Shown here piece after piece: positions 7,401 through 16,800 of a stretch of 64,000 nucleotides of DNA (positions are counted from its first letter, which is position 1; each line of letters starts with the position of its first letter). The DNA lies in NCBI RefSeq assembly GCF_009910675.1, contig NZ_RSEJ01000005.1, positions 1 to 64,000 on the forward strand, in the 5' to 3' direction. The notes below the pieces were generated by a model. The model was given only the letters and a program-made list of their open reading frames with translations, made no database searches and was not told the DNA's origin. Source of the DNA: Photobacterium alginatilyticum (GTDB lineage: Bacteria; Pseudomonadota; Gammaproteobacteria; Enterobacterales; Vibrionaceae). The position numbers were made by a program, and so were the translations under genes.

Positions 7401-9056
7401 GTTATAAGTTACGAAAACCTTGAGGAGCTGAAACCGAATAGTGCGCCTCTTGTCGCTGCCGACAGGGTCGTATTTTACCTCGGTAATCACGCCGGTGATG
7501 GCATGACAGCTGTCGAGGAAACGGCCGTTGAGCTGTTCCGTTTTACCAAACAGCTGGTACAGATCCAGCGTAAGCAGCCACTTCAGCTAAACATCATTGC
7601 TGCGAACGGGTTTGCTTCAGAGTCCGGGACCACCGTAGATCCGGCTGTGCACGCGATGTATGCCATGGCAAAGGTGGTTAGCCAGGAGCTTCACCATGTT
7701 TCGGTGAGCTGTATTGATCTGCAATCAGATACACAGGTTGCTGAAATTCTGCCTTTGCTCTACCCGACAGCAGGCTACCAGATGTTGGTATGGCGGGATA
7801 AATGCTGTTACCAGCCTGTTCTGCAGCCGCGTCAGATGTCTCAAGCAGCACTATTACCGTCTTCGGTGATCCGTGCCGGAAAGAGCTACGTGATAACAGG
7901 GGCATCAGGCGCACTTGCTCGGCAGGCCGCGCTGGCCATTTCGGCTCAGGCCGCCTGTCACCTATGTCTGATTAGCCGGACCGATCCCCAAGGCAACAGT
8001 GCTAAGTCTCACCAGCTCAAAATGCTTATCGAGCAGTTACGGGGCCAGGGTTCAACGGTTGAGCATCACCAGCTTGATGTCGCCAATGCCGATGGCATCG
8101 CGTCAGTGCTGGCCCAGGCCCGCCAACGTTATGACGGAATAGGCGGTGTGGTCCATACCGCGGGACTGGCGGGGGACGGGTTCATCTTCCGCAAGGACGA
8201 GGCTGAATTTCGTCAGGTTACCCAGGCCAAAATTGCCGGAGCTCATGTACTGGACAGATTGACCCGGGAAGACGAGCTGGACTTTTTCGTCCTGTATTCC
8301 TCGGTCACGGCGGTATTTGCCGGTATGGGCCAGTCTGATTACACCTACGCCAACGCCTGGCTCGACGGGTTGGCTGAACAGCGCCGTCAGCTAGGGCTTC
8401 CGGCCTTGTCGATTCAGTGGCCGGCCTGGTCAGAGATCGGGATGGCTGTCGAGAAGCAGGCCAAGTTTGACGGTCTGATGGCACCGCTGACGACCCAGCA
8501 GGGAATGGCTGCTTTCGAGAGCCTGCTTGCCAGCGGCAGTCAGGGCACTGTGATGCCGGGACAGCTCAATCCATCCTATGACCAGCCCGTGGAGGAGCTC
8601 CCGGTGACACTGGGCTTTTCGTTTCAGAAAACCAGACCGCAGCAAACCACACGGCAACAAACCATACCGACTGATGAACCTATTGTCCTCAAGGGAGGTG
8701 GCGATCTGGCGACGGATGATATTCACCAGTCTGTTGCTGCCGTATGGGCCTCGGTGCTCGGTCTTGGCGAAGTCGACCTCTTTGATAGTTTCTTCAGCCT
8801 AGGTGGCGATTCCATCCTGGCGGTTAAAGTGATTCAGTTACTCGAGAAAGAGTTCGGCAACATCATAGATGTCACTGATATTTTCACCTATCCCACCGTT
8901 TCGCAGCTTGCAGAGTACATTCGTCCCTTGATCCAACCTCCTGAACCGCAGGAACACGAGCCTGAAGACGATGATACCGATCTGGATACCTTACTGAGCC
9001 AGTTGGAGTCCGGGGATATTTCGGTCGAAGAAGCGAATGCGAAGTCATTTAACTAG
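4470..9056 (+). CDS. Trans-AT polyketide synthase, KS-DH-KR-ACP
   Basis: A 1528-residue cytosolic PKS module. The KS spans about 35-455 with the full triad Cys203 (DTACSSC), His336 (EAHGTGT) and His376 (NIGH). A KS-linker region (YLQGADIDW then LPAYPFEAKRCW) follows with no AT domain. The DH starts near 653: His686 in HIIDGNYIIPG (HxxxGxxxxP) and Asp847 in HPALMDH. The KR begins at VITGASG (near 1141), with Ser1277/1278 and Tyr1291-x3-Asn1295. The ACP has GGDSI with phosphopantetheine Ser1448. An acidic tail may be a docking segment. No ER or methyltransferase is seen. The KR motif GLAGDGF keeps the Asp of B-type KRs. The module should make an alpha,beta-unsaturated unit from malonyl loaded in trans. 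No loading domain precedes the KS, so the starter is unknown. Confidence 0.93.
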   Translation: MFNDFLKVNKGEKKPPKPDSPPLQARAQSRSRHQDIAIIGIDCRIGDADRLEDFWHKLQKDKDFIRPFPASRALDAGQSEQGDASFYPAAFLEHVDQFDHEFFNLSYNEACGMDPNQRLLLQSSWRAFEDAGYGKAALSGSKVGIFVGFNSDFDPTYRQYVEQIAPDSADMLSEAGNIQSVIASRLAYILDLKGPSLVVDTACSSCLTALHLACQSLQKKECTMALLGGVKVRLLPLADENELGLRSVSGRCKTFDERSDGIGSGEGVVSLILKSVSEAERDGDHIYAVVKSTGVSQDGRSVGITAPNADAQHQLLQDVLRKGDIDPETIALYEAHGTGTKLGDPIELSAINKAYRLFSDKRQYCAIGAVKSNIGHLDHAAAMGGMIKLIMALKHKTLPATLHFLSPNAEIDFIDSPLYVNDTCSEWPQAIFPRRAALSAFGLSGTNAHAIFEEYSHDVSDCEAGKAALIAAPTETTYWIPLSATSLPALERVVADYADWLSAPLGAESLRDQAFTLACGRSHHAHRLLLCVEDLVVLRQQLQQLQSGDLSDSPMYGYHKVVPPSKQVRSQGELTDDDLRQLTDTVRDRLNGKTSRIDQEVAELYLQGADIDWNSLYKGGAYQRLSLPAYPFEAKRCWVSLPKSVKLRGEREVNHPLVDCVLADSYDRTIFMTRFDVDKHWVLNEHIIDGNYIIPGTTYVEMASALATSYLGYEAVELRKVIFLQPVIVEQHSPRDIQLVMIHEDNHERFIVTGHQGGDWITYAQGEIHRCQPDTSDVMIPEGASLANFEAVTEAQINQQEVSDVGPRWDSLTRACRYQYQVLGEFSLDRRFVGEVADYHIHPALMDHCVNIANGLAGTDTYLPFSYRSIKVYKALPAQFSALLTMKKGQDPAPETVKYDIDIVGPDNEPVMVIRDYVIKQYKQNFRAEPGDGFETVLLPQELSQSRSPEGEDIVLLGAEPHGMLSSLATALSQSNRVISYENLEELKPNSAPLVAADRVVFYLGNHAGDGMTAVEETAVELFRFTKQLVQIQRKQPLQLNIIAANGFASESGTTVDPAVHAMYAMAKVVSQELHHVSVSCIDLQSDTQVAEILPLLYPTAGYQMLVWRDKCCYQPVLQPRQMSQAALLPSSVIRAGKSYVITGASGALARQAALAISAQAACHLCLISRTDPQGNSAKSHQLKMLIEQLRGQGSTVEHHQLDVANADGIASVLAQARQRYDGIGGVVHTAGLAGDGFIFRKDEAEFRQVTQAKIAGAHVLDRLTREDELDFFVLYSSVTAVFAGMGQSDYTYANAWLDGLAEQRRQLGLPALSIQWPAWSEIGMAVEKQAKFDGLMAPLTTQQGMAAFESLLASGSQGTVMPGQLNPSYDQPVEELPVTLGFSFQKTRPQQTTRQQTIPTDEPIVLKGGGDLATDDIHQSVAAVWASVLGLGEVDLFDSFFSLGGDSILAVKVIQLLEKEFGNIIDVTDIFTYPTVSQLAEYIRPLIQPPEPQEHEPEDDDTDLDTLLSQLESGDISVEEANAKSFN

Positions 9057-9097
9057 TTATCGATAAAGAATGAGATATTAAGGGTCAAGGAAGCGTT

Positions 9098-12000
9098 ATG
9101 TCTGACTTAAAAAAATACATATTCAGCCAAGTGGCAAACAATACCTTATCGAAGGAAGAAGCCAAGAAGCTGCTTAACGAACTGCAAAGTGGCGAGAAGA
9201 AGAGCAAAGATATTGCCATCATCGGGATGGCCGGACGGTTCCCCGGCGGTCCGGACAAAGAGGCCTATTGGGGCAACATTGTTCGTGGTACCAATTTAAT
9301 CCGAGATTTACCCGAGGCACGCAAGAAGGCGATTCAGTATTACATTGAAAACGTTTTCAACAAGCAGTATCCCGATCGGGCGATTACCGATTTTCGCGAA
9401 GATAAAATTAACTACCAGAAGCAGGGGTACTTTGAGCAAATTCATGAGTTTGATGCCAGTGTATTTGGTATTTCTCCTCGTGAAGCAGCGGTTATCGATC
9501 CGATCCAGCGGATTTTCCTCGAGGAGGTCTATCACGCGATGGAAGATGCCGGTTATGGCGGCGAAAAGATCCTCGGCTCGAATACCGGTGTCTTTATCGG
9601 CCGTAACCATACCAAGAGCCTGAGCTTCGACATTATGGTCGAGGACGAGCCGCTCGGGGTGACGGGTACATGGACCGGGATCCTGTCTAGCCGGATCTCG
9701 TACCTGTTTGACCTGAAAGGACCGAGTATCGTCACGGATACCGCCTGTTCGGCAGGTTTGGTTTCTGTCCACCAGGCCTGTATGGCCATTCGTAGCGGAG
9801 AGTGTGAGATGGCACTCGCCGGCGGGGTCAGCGGCGTGCAGTACAACCCGGTAATTGGCGCAGATACCTCTTTGGCGACCTACGAGTCGGCTGACGGTAT
9901 CGTTAAGACGTTTGATGATCGTGCCAACGGAACTGTCTGGAGTGAAGGGGCGGGTGTTGTGATGCTCAAATCTCTGGAGCAGGCAGTCAAGGACGGTGAT
10001 CGGGTTTACGCGGTTATCAAGGGTAGTGCTGCCAATAACGACGGTCGCTCCAATGGCTATACGGCGCCAAATGCACTGGCTCAGGAAGAAATGCTGGTCA
10101 AAGCTTGGAAAGATGCCGAGATCAACCCTGAGCAGGTTAGTTACATAGAGGCTCACGGTACCGGGACGGCGCTGGGTGATCCGATTGAGATCAAGGCGCT
10201 CAGCAATGCCTTCAAGCGCTTTACCAACAAGAAGCAGTTTTGTGCCATCGGGACGGCAAAATCGAACATGGGGCACCTTGTCGGAGCGTCGGGTATTGCC
10301 GGACTGATCAAGGTTGTCATGGCCCTGCAGGCGAAAAAACTGCCGTCGACAATCAACTTTGAAAAGCCGAACCAGTTCATAAACTTCCCCAATTCTCCGG
10401 TGTATGTGTCAAGCGAAATGACCCCCTGGCAGACTATCGGCGATGTGCCGCGAACCGCAGGGGTCAACTCGTTCGGATTTAGCGGCACCAACTGTCATGT
10501 CGTCGTGCAGGAGGCGCCTGCTCAGCCGGCCCGTAACGAAGTGACAGAGACTTCATACCTGTTCCCGATATCGGCTAAGTCAGTCCAGTCGTTTGAGGCT
10601 CTGCTGAAAAACTATCTGACCTATTTTGATGCCGAGGGCGATAACCTGGCTGTTCAGGATGTTTGCTATACCGCCTCGACCGGCCGTGGGCACTACAACC
10701 TGCGCGCGATGATCATTGCCAGCTCTGTGTCTGATCTGCGCGCCAAGATCCGGGCTGTGATTGAGTCAGGCTACGAAGAATGTACCGAAGACTGGTTCCT
10801 GTTTGCTGAGCATAAGGTTGTCAGCGACAGCAAGCGTCAGCGGGAGCAGGATGAGCTGACCGAGCACGAGAAGAAAGATCACAGCAGGGCTGCGGCGCAA
10901 CTTATTGCGGATCTGACTGCAAAGCCGGCCGTCTCGGTGATCAAGCAGACCTTCCTGGCCAGTTACTATGTCAAAGGGGCCGACATTGCCTTTGACAAAC
11001 TTTACTCATCGCCGTGCCAGCGCGTAAGGTTGCCGGTCTATCCTTATGATCGCAAGGAATTCTGGCCCGAGCCGGCCATGATTGATGCCTTCCGCGGCGC
11101 CGGCAAGGTGCAGGAAAACATCCATCCGCTGCTGCACAAACTGGCCGTATCGAGCAGGGACAAGGATATCTTTACGACCGAGCTGTCGCTGGAAGAGCAC
11201 TGGCCGCTGACCGAGCACCTGATCCTGGGGATCAATATCCTTCCGGGCACAGCCTATGTCGAGGCCTTCAAGCAGATTGCCGCCTATTACTGGGGAGAGG
11301 TACCGGTCGAAATCAGCAATATGGCTTTCCTGGCACCGCTGGTTGTGACACCAGAAACTGATGGCTACGAAGTCCAGTTTGTGGTGACGCACCGTGATCA
11401 GGGTGTTGATATCGAGGTGATCAGCTATAACGGTTCTGACTGGATCAAGCACATCAGTGGCTCACTGCGCCAGCTGACGTCTGTGCCAGAACACCGTGTC
11501 GATCTTGAGGCGCTAAAAGCGGGCAAGGAAGCTCAGGATAGCATGTACAGTAATAACACTGACTTCTCCTTCGGACCTCGCTGGCGGTGTTCCGAGCGTC
11601 AGTGGGTGGGCGAGAACGAGTTTATCCATAACAACAAACTGGCGTCGGAATTCTGGCCAGACTTGGATACCTACTACCTCCACCCGAGCCTGCTGGATCA
11701 GAGTGCCAACGGTTTTAGCCAGACTATCATTCCGGGTACTATGTATCTGCCGTATATCTATACGTCGATGAAGATCTACGCACCGCTGCCTGCTGAGTTC
11801 TATACCGTCACCCGCCTCAAGAGCTCTCGAAGCGGACACAATGAAACACTGACCTTTGATCTGACCTTGTGTGATGTCGAAGGCAATATTCTTGCCGAGA
11901 TGACTGATTACAACATCAAGCGGGTTGACCGTAAGCGGTTCCAGGTCCAGAACGACAAAGGCTCGGCGTTCTATCGTGTCGACTGGCAGGCCGAGGCGGC

Positions 12001-13834
12001 TGACAGCCAGATAGCTGAAATGCCAGGGCGTCTGATCTTCCTGAATTCAGGGGATGCACGCAGCCGCCAGCTCAAGTCTGCGTTCGAGCATCGTGGTGCC
12101 ACGGTGATTGATGTGACGCTGGGCGATCAGGTTGCCAAGGTAGATGATCATACCTATACCGTCGGAGACAGCGAGGCTGACTATCTGGCGCTCTTCGAGT
12201 TGCTGGCTGTCGAGCCTGTAGCCCATGTTGTTCACGGCTTCCTGGTCAACTCTACTCCGGATGACGATGCCTTGCTAAGCAAGGGCATTTACAGTGTTAT
12301 CTATACCATCAAAGCCATGCTGGCGAATAAAATTAACAGCGACGTTGCCTTCTCGGTATTGACCCATCAGGCACAGCAGACTTCCTCGGAGCAACAGGTC
12401 AATGCCTATGGCAGGGCTGTCGAGGGCTTGTGTAAATCCGTCAAAATGGAATACGGGAAAGTCGCTACCCGGGTTATTGATACTGACTTGCATACCAGCG
12501 TTGAATCTCTGGCGACAGAGTTTGCCAATGTCGAGGGGCCGTTCAGCGTAGCCTTCCGGGACGAAGAACGTTACCTGCCGCAGTTTGGCATTGTCAATCC
12601 GACCGAGCTGGGTTCAGAGCCGCTTTCGCTAAAATCTGACGGCTGCTATGTGATCACCGGTGGTTCGGGCGGGCTGGCCCTGGAGACCGCGGTTCACCTT
12701 GCCGGCAAGCAGCCAGTCAATGTTGTATTGCTGAGCCGTTCGCCGTTGAATCCTGACGATCCACGTATGGAGAAGGTAAGCGAAGCCCTGAGTACCATTG
12801 AGGTGGCTGGCAGCCATGTGCAGTACTTCAGCGCCGATGTGACCGATGAAGCCTCACTGGCTGCTGCCCTCGACAAGGCGAGATCGCTGTATGGCAGGAT
12901 CAATGGTGTGTTCCACTGTGCGGGGGCGGCGGGCCGCGGCCTGATCATGGATAAAGATCAGTCGGTCTTCGACAAGGTTCTGTTGCCTAAGATCCGCGGT
13001 ACCGTGTTGCTTGATCGCCTGACCCGACAAGATGAAACAGACTTTATGGTGTTCTACTCATCGATATCGTCACTGTTTGCCGGTCAGGGACAGGCGGACT
13101 ATACCGCTGCGAACAGCTTCATGGATGCCTATGCAGAAAACCTCATGCTGCAGGGGCGCCGAGCTCTGGCGATCAACTGGGCACCTTGGATGGAAACCGG
13201 TATGGCGGTTGAGCACGGCGTCGGTTCGGGTGAAGGCACCTATGTCTATGGTCTGGGGGATGCCGAAGCCCTGGATATGCTCGATACCATGCTTGATAGC
13301 AATCTGCCGGTATTGTGCAGCGGTCGCCTGAATCTGTCTGTCTTTAACGAACGCGGTTCTATCGTACCTCTGTCTGACGGGATCAGCCTGCAGGTTCGCA
13401 AGCATGCCGACAAAGACAACCAAGCCAAGAACCCGGCCAGTTCACCTGAAGCCGTGGATGCGGCGGATGTAACCCTGACCGGTTTTGAGCAGGGGGCGAC
13501 CAATGAAAACACCCAGCAACTGGCGGTTATCTGGGCTACTACCCTGGGTCTGAAAGAGATTGATATCTACGATACCTTCACCAGTCTGGGGGGGGATTCA
13601 ATTCTGGCGATTGAGCTGCAAAGAGCGCTCGAACGGTGCTTCCCTGGCAAGTTTGATATTACCGATATTTACTCCTACCCGTCGGTAGCCATGATGGCTG
13701 ATTACCTCAACGGAGGCTCAGAAGAAGAGCCTGCCACCAAGGCGCAACCTGATGACGATGAACTGATGGCAATGCTCGACGGACTGGATAGCGGTGATTC
13801 CTCTATCGATGACATCCTGCAAGCTGTTGAGTAA
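9098..13834 (+). CDS. Trans-AT polyketide synthase, KS-DH-KR-ACP (second module)
   Basis: A 1578-residue PKS of the same order as its upstream neighbour. The N terminus (about 1-35, SDLKKYIFSQVANNTLSKEE) is a helical docking-like segment. The KS has Cys217 (DTACSAG), His353 (EAHGTGT) and His393 (NMGH). The DH has His707 in HLILGINILPG and Asp867 in HPSLLDQ. The KR starts at VITGGSGG (near 1184), with Ser1321/1322 and Tyr1335 in DYTAAN. The ACP has GGDSI with Ser1501. No AT, ER or methyltransferase is seen. The KR has GAAGRG where the first module has GLAGDG, so the B-type Asp is missing and the hydroxyl configuration may differ before dehydration. The start follows GGAAGCG; the gap to the previous gene is 41 bases. 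Confidence 0.93.
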   Translation: MSDLKKYIFSQVANNTLSKEEAKKLLNELQSGEKKSKDIAIIGMAGRFPGGPDKEAYWGNIVRGTNLIRDLPEARKKAIQYYIENVFNKQYPDRAITDFREDKINYQKQGYFEQIHEFDASVFGISPREAAVIDPIQRIFLEEVYHAMEDAGYGGEKILGSNTGVFIGRNHTKSLSFDIMVEDEPLGVTGTWTGILSSRISYLFDLKGPSIVTDTACSAGLVSVHQACMAIRSGECEMALAGGVSGVQYNPVIGADTSLATYESADGIVKTFDDRANGTVWSEGAGVVMLKSLEQAVKDGDRVYAVIKGSAANNDGRSNGYTAPNALAQEEMLVKAWKDAEINPEQVSYIEAHGTGTALGDPIEIKALSNAFKRFTNKKQFCAIGTAKSNMGHLVGASGIAGLIKVVMALQAKKLPSTINFEKPNQFINFPNSPVYVSSEMTPWQTIGDVPRTAGVNSFGFSGTNCHVVVQEAPAQPARNEVTETSYLFPISAKSVQSFEALLKNYLTYFDAEGDNLAVQDVCYTASTGRGHYNLRAMIIASSVSDLRAKIRAVIESGYEECTEDWFLFAEHKVVSDSKRQREQDELTEHEKKDHSRAAAQLIADLTAKPAVSVIKQTFLASYYVKGADIAFDKLYSSPCQRVRLPVYPYDRKEFWPEPAMIDAFRGAGKVQENIHPLLHKLAVSSRDKDIFTTELSLEEHWPLTEHLILGINILPGTAYVEAFKQIAAYYWGEVPVEISNMAFLAPLVVTPETDGYEVQFVVTHRDQGVDIEVISYNGSDWIKHISGSLRQLTSVPEHRVDLEALKAGKEAQDSMYSNNTDFSFGPRWRCSERQWVGENEFIHNNKLASEFWPDLDTYYLHPSLLDQSANGFSQTIIPGTMYLPYIYTSMKIYAPLPAEFYTVTRLKSSRSGHNETLTFDLTLCDVEGNILAEMTDYNIKRVDRKRFQVQNDKGSAFYRVDWQAEAADSQIAEMPGRLIFLNSGDARSRQLKSAFEHRGATVIDVTLGDQVAKVDDHTYTVGDSEADYLALFELLAVEPVAHVVHGFLVNSTPDDDALLSKGIYSVIYTIKAMLANKINSDVAFSVLTHQAQQTSSEQQVNAYGRAVEGLCKSVKMEYGKVATRVIDTDLHTSVESLATEFANVEGPFSVAFRDEERYLPQFGIVNPTELGSEPLSLKSDGCYVITGGSGGLALETAVHLAGKQPVNVVLLSRSPLNPDDPRMEKVSEALSTIEVAGSHVQYFSADVTDEASLAAALDKARSLYGRINGVFHCAGAAGRGLIMDKDQSVFDKVLLPKIRGTVLLDRLTRQDETDFMVFYSSISSLFAGQGQADYTAANSFMDAYAENLMLQGRRALAINWAPWMETGMAVEHGVGSGEGTYVYGLGDAEALDMLDTMLDSNLPVLCSGRLNLSVFNERGSIVPLSDGISLQVRKHADKDNQAKNPASSPEAVDAADVTLTGFEQGATNENTQQLAVIWATTLGLKEIDIYDTFTSLGGDSILAIELQRALERCFPGKFDITDIYSYPSVAMMADYLNGGSEEEPATKAQPDDDELMAMLDGLDSGDSSIDDILQAVE

Positions 13835-13853
13835 TAGACACGGAGAGACCGAT

Positions 13854-16800
13854 ATGAGTGATAACAAAGCACTAGCCCGGTATCTGCTGGAACAGGTCCA
13901 GGCGGGGAAATTTGACAAAGGTCATGCACTGGCGCTTATCAAGGCGCTTGGCGCAACCCGTGCCCGGACTGATGTGGCTATCGTCGGTATCTCCTGTCGC
14001 TTCTCTGCTGCCGAAACGCCGTTGGCGTTTTGGCAGAAGCTGGTGCAGGAGAAGACCGGTGGCGGGAAATACTCGCCAAATCGGCACGCAGACATGCGCT
14101 ATTTGTTCGGCGATCCGGCCGTGCCGAAAGATGCCGAAATTTGTATCAATAACTTGCTAAGTGATATCGATAAGTTTGATGCCGGCGAGTTTTCCCTATT
14201 GGCCAAGGAAGCCCAGTTGATGGATCCGGGCCAGCGGGAGTTAATGCTGGCAGCGTGGCAGGCTATCGATGATGCGGGATACAGCCCGCAACAGTGGATG
14301 AACACCCATACCGGTGTGTTCGTCGGGGTGGACAGTAACGGCAAGTTTAACCTTGACCGCTATATCCGCGAACAGAGTCTTTACAGCAGTATGGGCTCGA
14401 TGACCGGGTGGTTCCCGGGCCGTATTGCCGCCGCGCTCAATGTTGACGGACCTTGCCTGGCGATGGATACGGGCTGCTCCTCGGGGCTGGTGGCGTTGGA
14501 TGCTGCGGTTAACGCCATCCGTGACAATACCTGCGAGCAGGCAATTGTCGCCAGCGTTAACCTGCTTAACCTCTATAAGAGCGATGTGGCCGACGGCATG
14601 GAAGGCATGAATGCAACGTCGGAACGCAGTGCCGCGTTTGATGATAATGCCAACGGCATGCTCTGGGGGGAAGGCGCCTGTAGTGTGATTGTTAAACCGC
14701 TGCAAAAAGCCATCGAGGCGGGCGATAACATCTATGGTGTGATCCGGGGAACCGCTGTTAACCATGACGGGCAGGCTGTAAGGCAGAGCAAGGTGATGCA
14801 GAAGGCCTGGCAGGATGGGAGAATTAATCCCGAAGAACTGGATTATATCGAGGCCCATGGCACCGGTACCCATTTAGGCGACTCGATTGAGCTTTCCTCG
14901 ATTATCAGTGCCTTTAAGCCGTATACCAAGAAGAAGCAATTCTGTGGGATGGGCTCCCTGATGGCCAACATTGGTCATACCGCCGGGGTATCAGGTCTGG
15001 CGCGAGTGATTAAGGTTCTGCTGGCCATGAAGCATAACAAGTTGCCGGCCTCGCCTAACTTTCATGTTCCCAATCACCATCTGCAGCTGGAGCAGTCACC
15101 GGTCTATATCCAGGACTGTCTGACGGACTGGCCGCAGCCTGACAAGCCAAAACTGGTTGGTGTCAGCGCCTTTAGTATGACCAAGACCAATTGCCACATG
15201 GTGATTGAGGAGTATCAGGCCCCCGAGACCGAACTGCCGGACGTGCCGCTGCTGCTGACGGTGACGGCCGATGACATCGATAAGCTGAAAAGACAGCTGA
15301 GTGCCATGCATACTCGTCTCTGTCAGGACGAGCAGCTTGATTTGGGGGCGTTGTGCTATACGGCCAATACCGGTCGCCAGCTTCGCAGCCATGTGATCAC
15401 GCTAGCGTTTGCCTCTCGTACCGAGTGCCTGCAAAGGCTGGAGGCGGCTCGTAAAGATCTTGGTGATAACTGGGAATCCAGTGCTCAGGAGGGGGCTGTT
15501 TACCATGTGTTGGCGCCCGTACCGACATCAAGGCAGGGACTGGCAATGCCTCCGGCAGGTGCAGGTCGTGAGATTCATCTTCTAGAGCAGGTTGAGGCGC
15601 TTTACCGTGCCGGCAAGCAGGTTGACTGGTCGTCGTTATATGACGGGTATACTTTCAGGCGGATCAGCCTGCCGGGTTATCCGAGAAATACCGATCGCTG
15701 CTGGGCACCGAAGTCCGCCCTGCGTCCTTTCCGTCCTGACTGTGAGCAGGAAGATGAGTATGAGGAGCATCCTGCGCATCAGGTGCAATTGACCGGGCGC
15801 GGTGATGAGGGTTACAGCGAGACCGAGCAGGCCATCGGGGCGATATGGGGGGAGCTTTTTGGCTTGGACACCATCGCCATCGATCAGAGCTTTGTCGATT
15901 ATGGCGGTAACTCCCTGAGTGCAGCCGTTCTGGTTCAGAGCTTGAGCCATAACCTGCATAAAACAGTCAAACCTGAGCTGCTGTATCAGTATCAGACTAT
16001 CGAGGCGCTGGCGGCGGTGCTGGAAGAAAAACCGGAATCTGACATTCAGGCACTGGCTCCGATACAGGAGATGATCACCGGCGAGCAGCCTATCAGCTCG
16101 ACGCAGGCCTTTATGCTGGGGATCAGTGATACCCTCAAGAATCCGGGCCACCTCACCGTGGGTGTGGTGCTGTCCGTACAATACTCGCTGGTACCGGAGC
16201 GAGTGCGTGATGCCGTGCAGTACCTGGATGGCTACTACGATATGTTGCGAGCACGATTTGCCAAGACTGACGGCCAGTGGCACCAGGCTATTGCTCCCGA
16301 AGGTGAAGCGGTTAACTTCCAGCACATTGATATATCTGAAGTTCCCGAACAGGAGCATAAAAGGTTTATCGAGGAAACAGTCAACAGCAAGCTGTGTGCC
16401 CTGGATTTGGCATCGGGACCCTTGTATACCGTTACGGTCTTCACTCAGGGCGAAGGTAAGCCGGACTATCTTGCGGCTTATTTCCACCATGTACTGATGG
16501 ATGCCTTCTCCCTCAACCTCTATATGGGAAGTTTGCTGACCCTGTACAACCAGGTGACCCATGGCGGCCCGCTCACCCTTGGCAGCAAACCGTTGTCATA
16601 TTTCCAGTTTATCCAGGAAAGTCAGCGCTATGCGCGTGAAATCAGCGATGAACAGACACGGTTTATGACCGAGACGCCATTGCAGGATCTTCCTCTGCTT
16701 CCGCAAGACTATGCCGACGGCATTAACTATCGCTATTCCAAGGAAGAGCATAAGCAGGTGTTCGACAAGGAGACTACCGACAAGCTCTGCCGGGTGCTGG

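Noticed and set aside
9308..10276. 322-codon open frame antisense to the second PKS
   Set aside because: It is a shadow of the strongly biased KS coding sequence; the sense frame has intact KS motifs.
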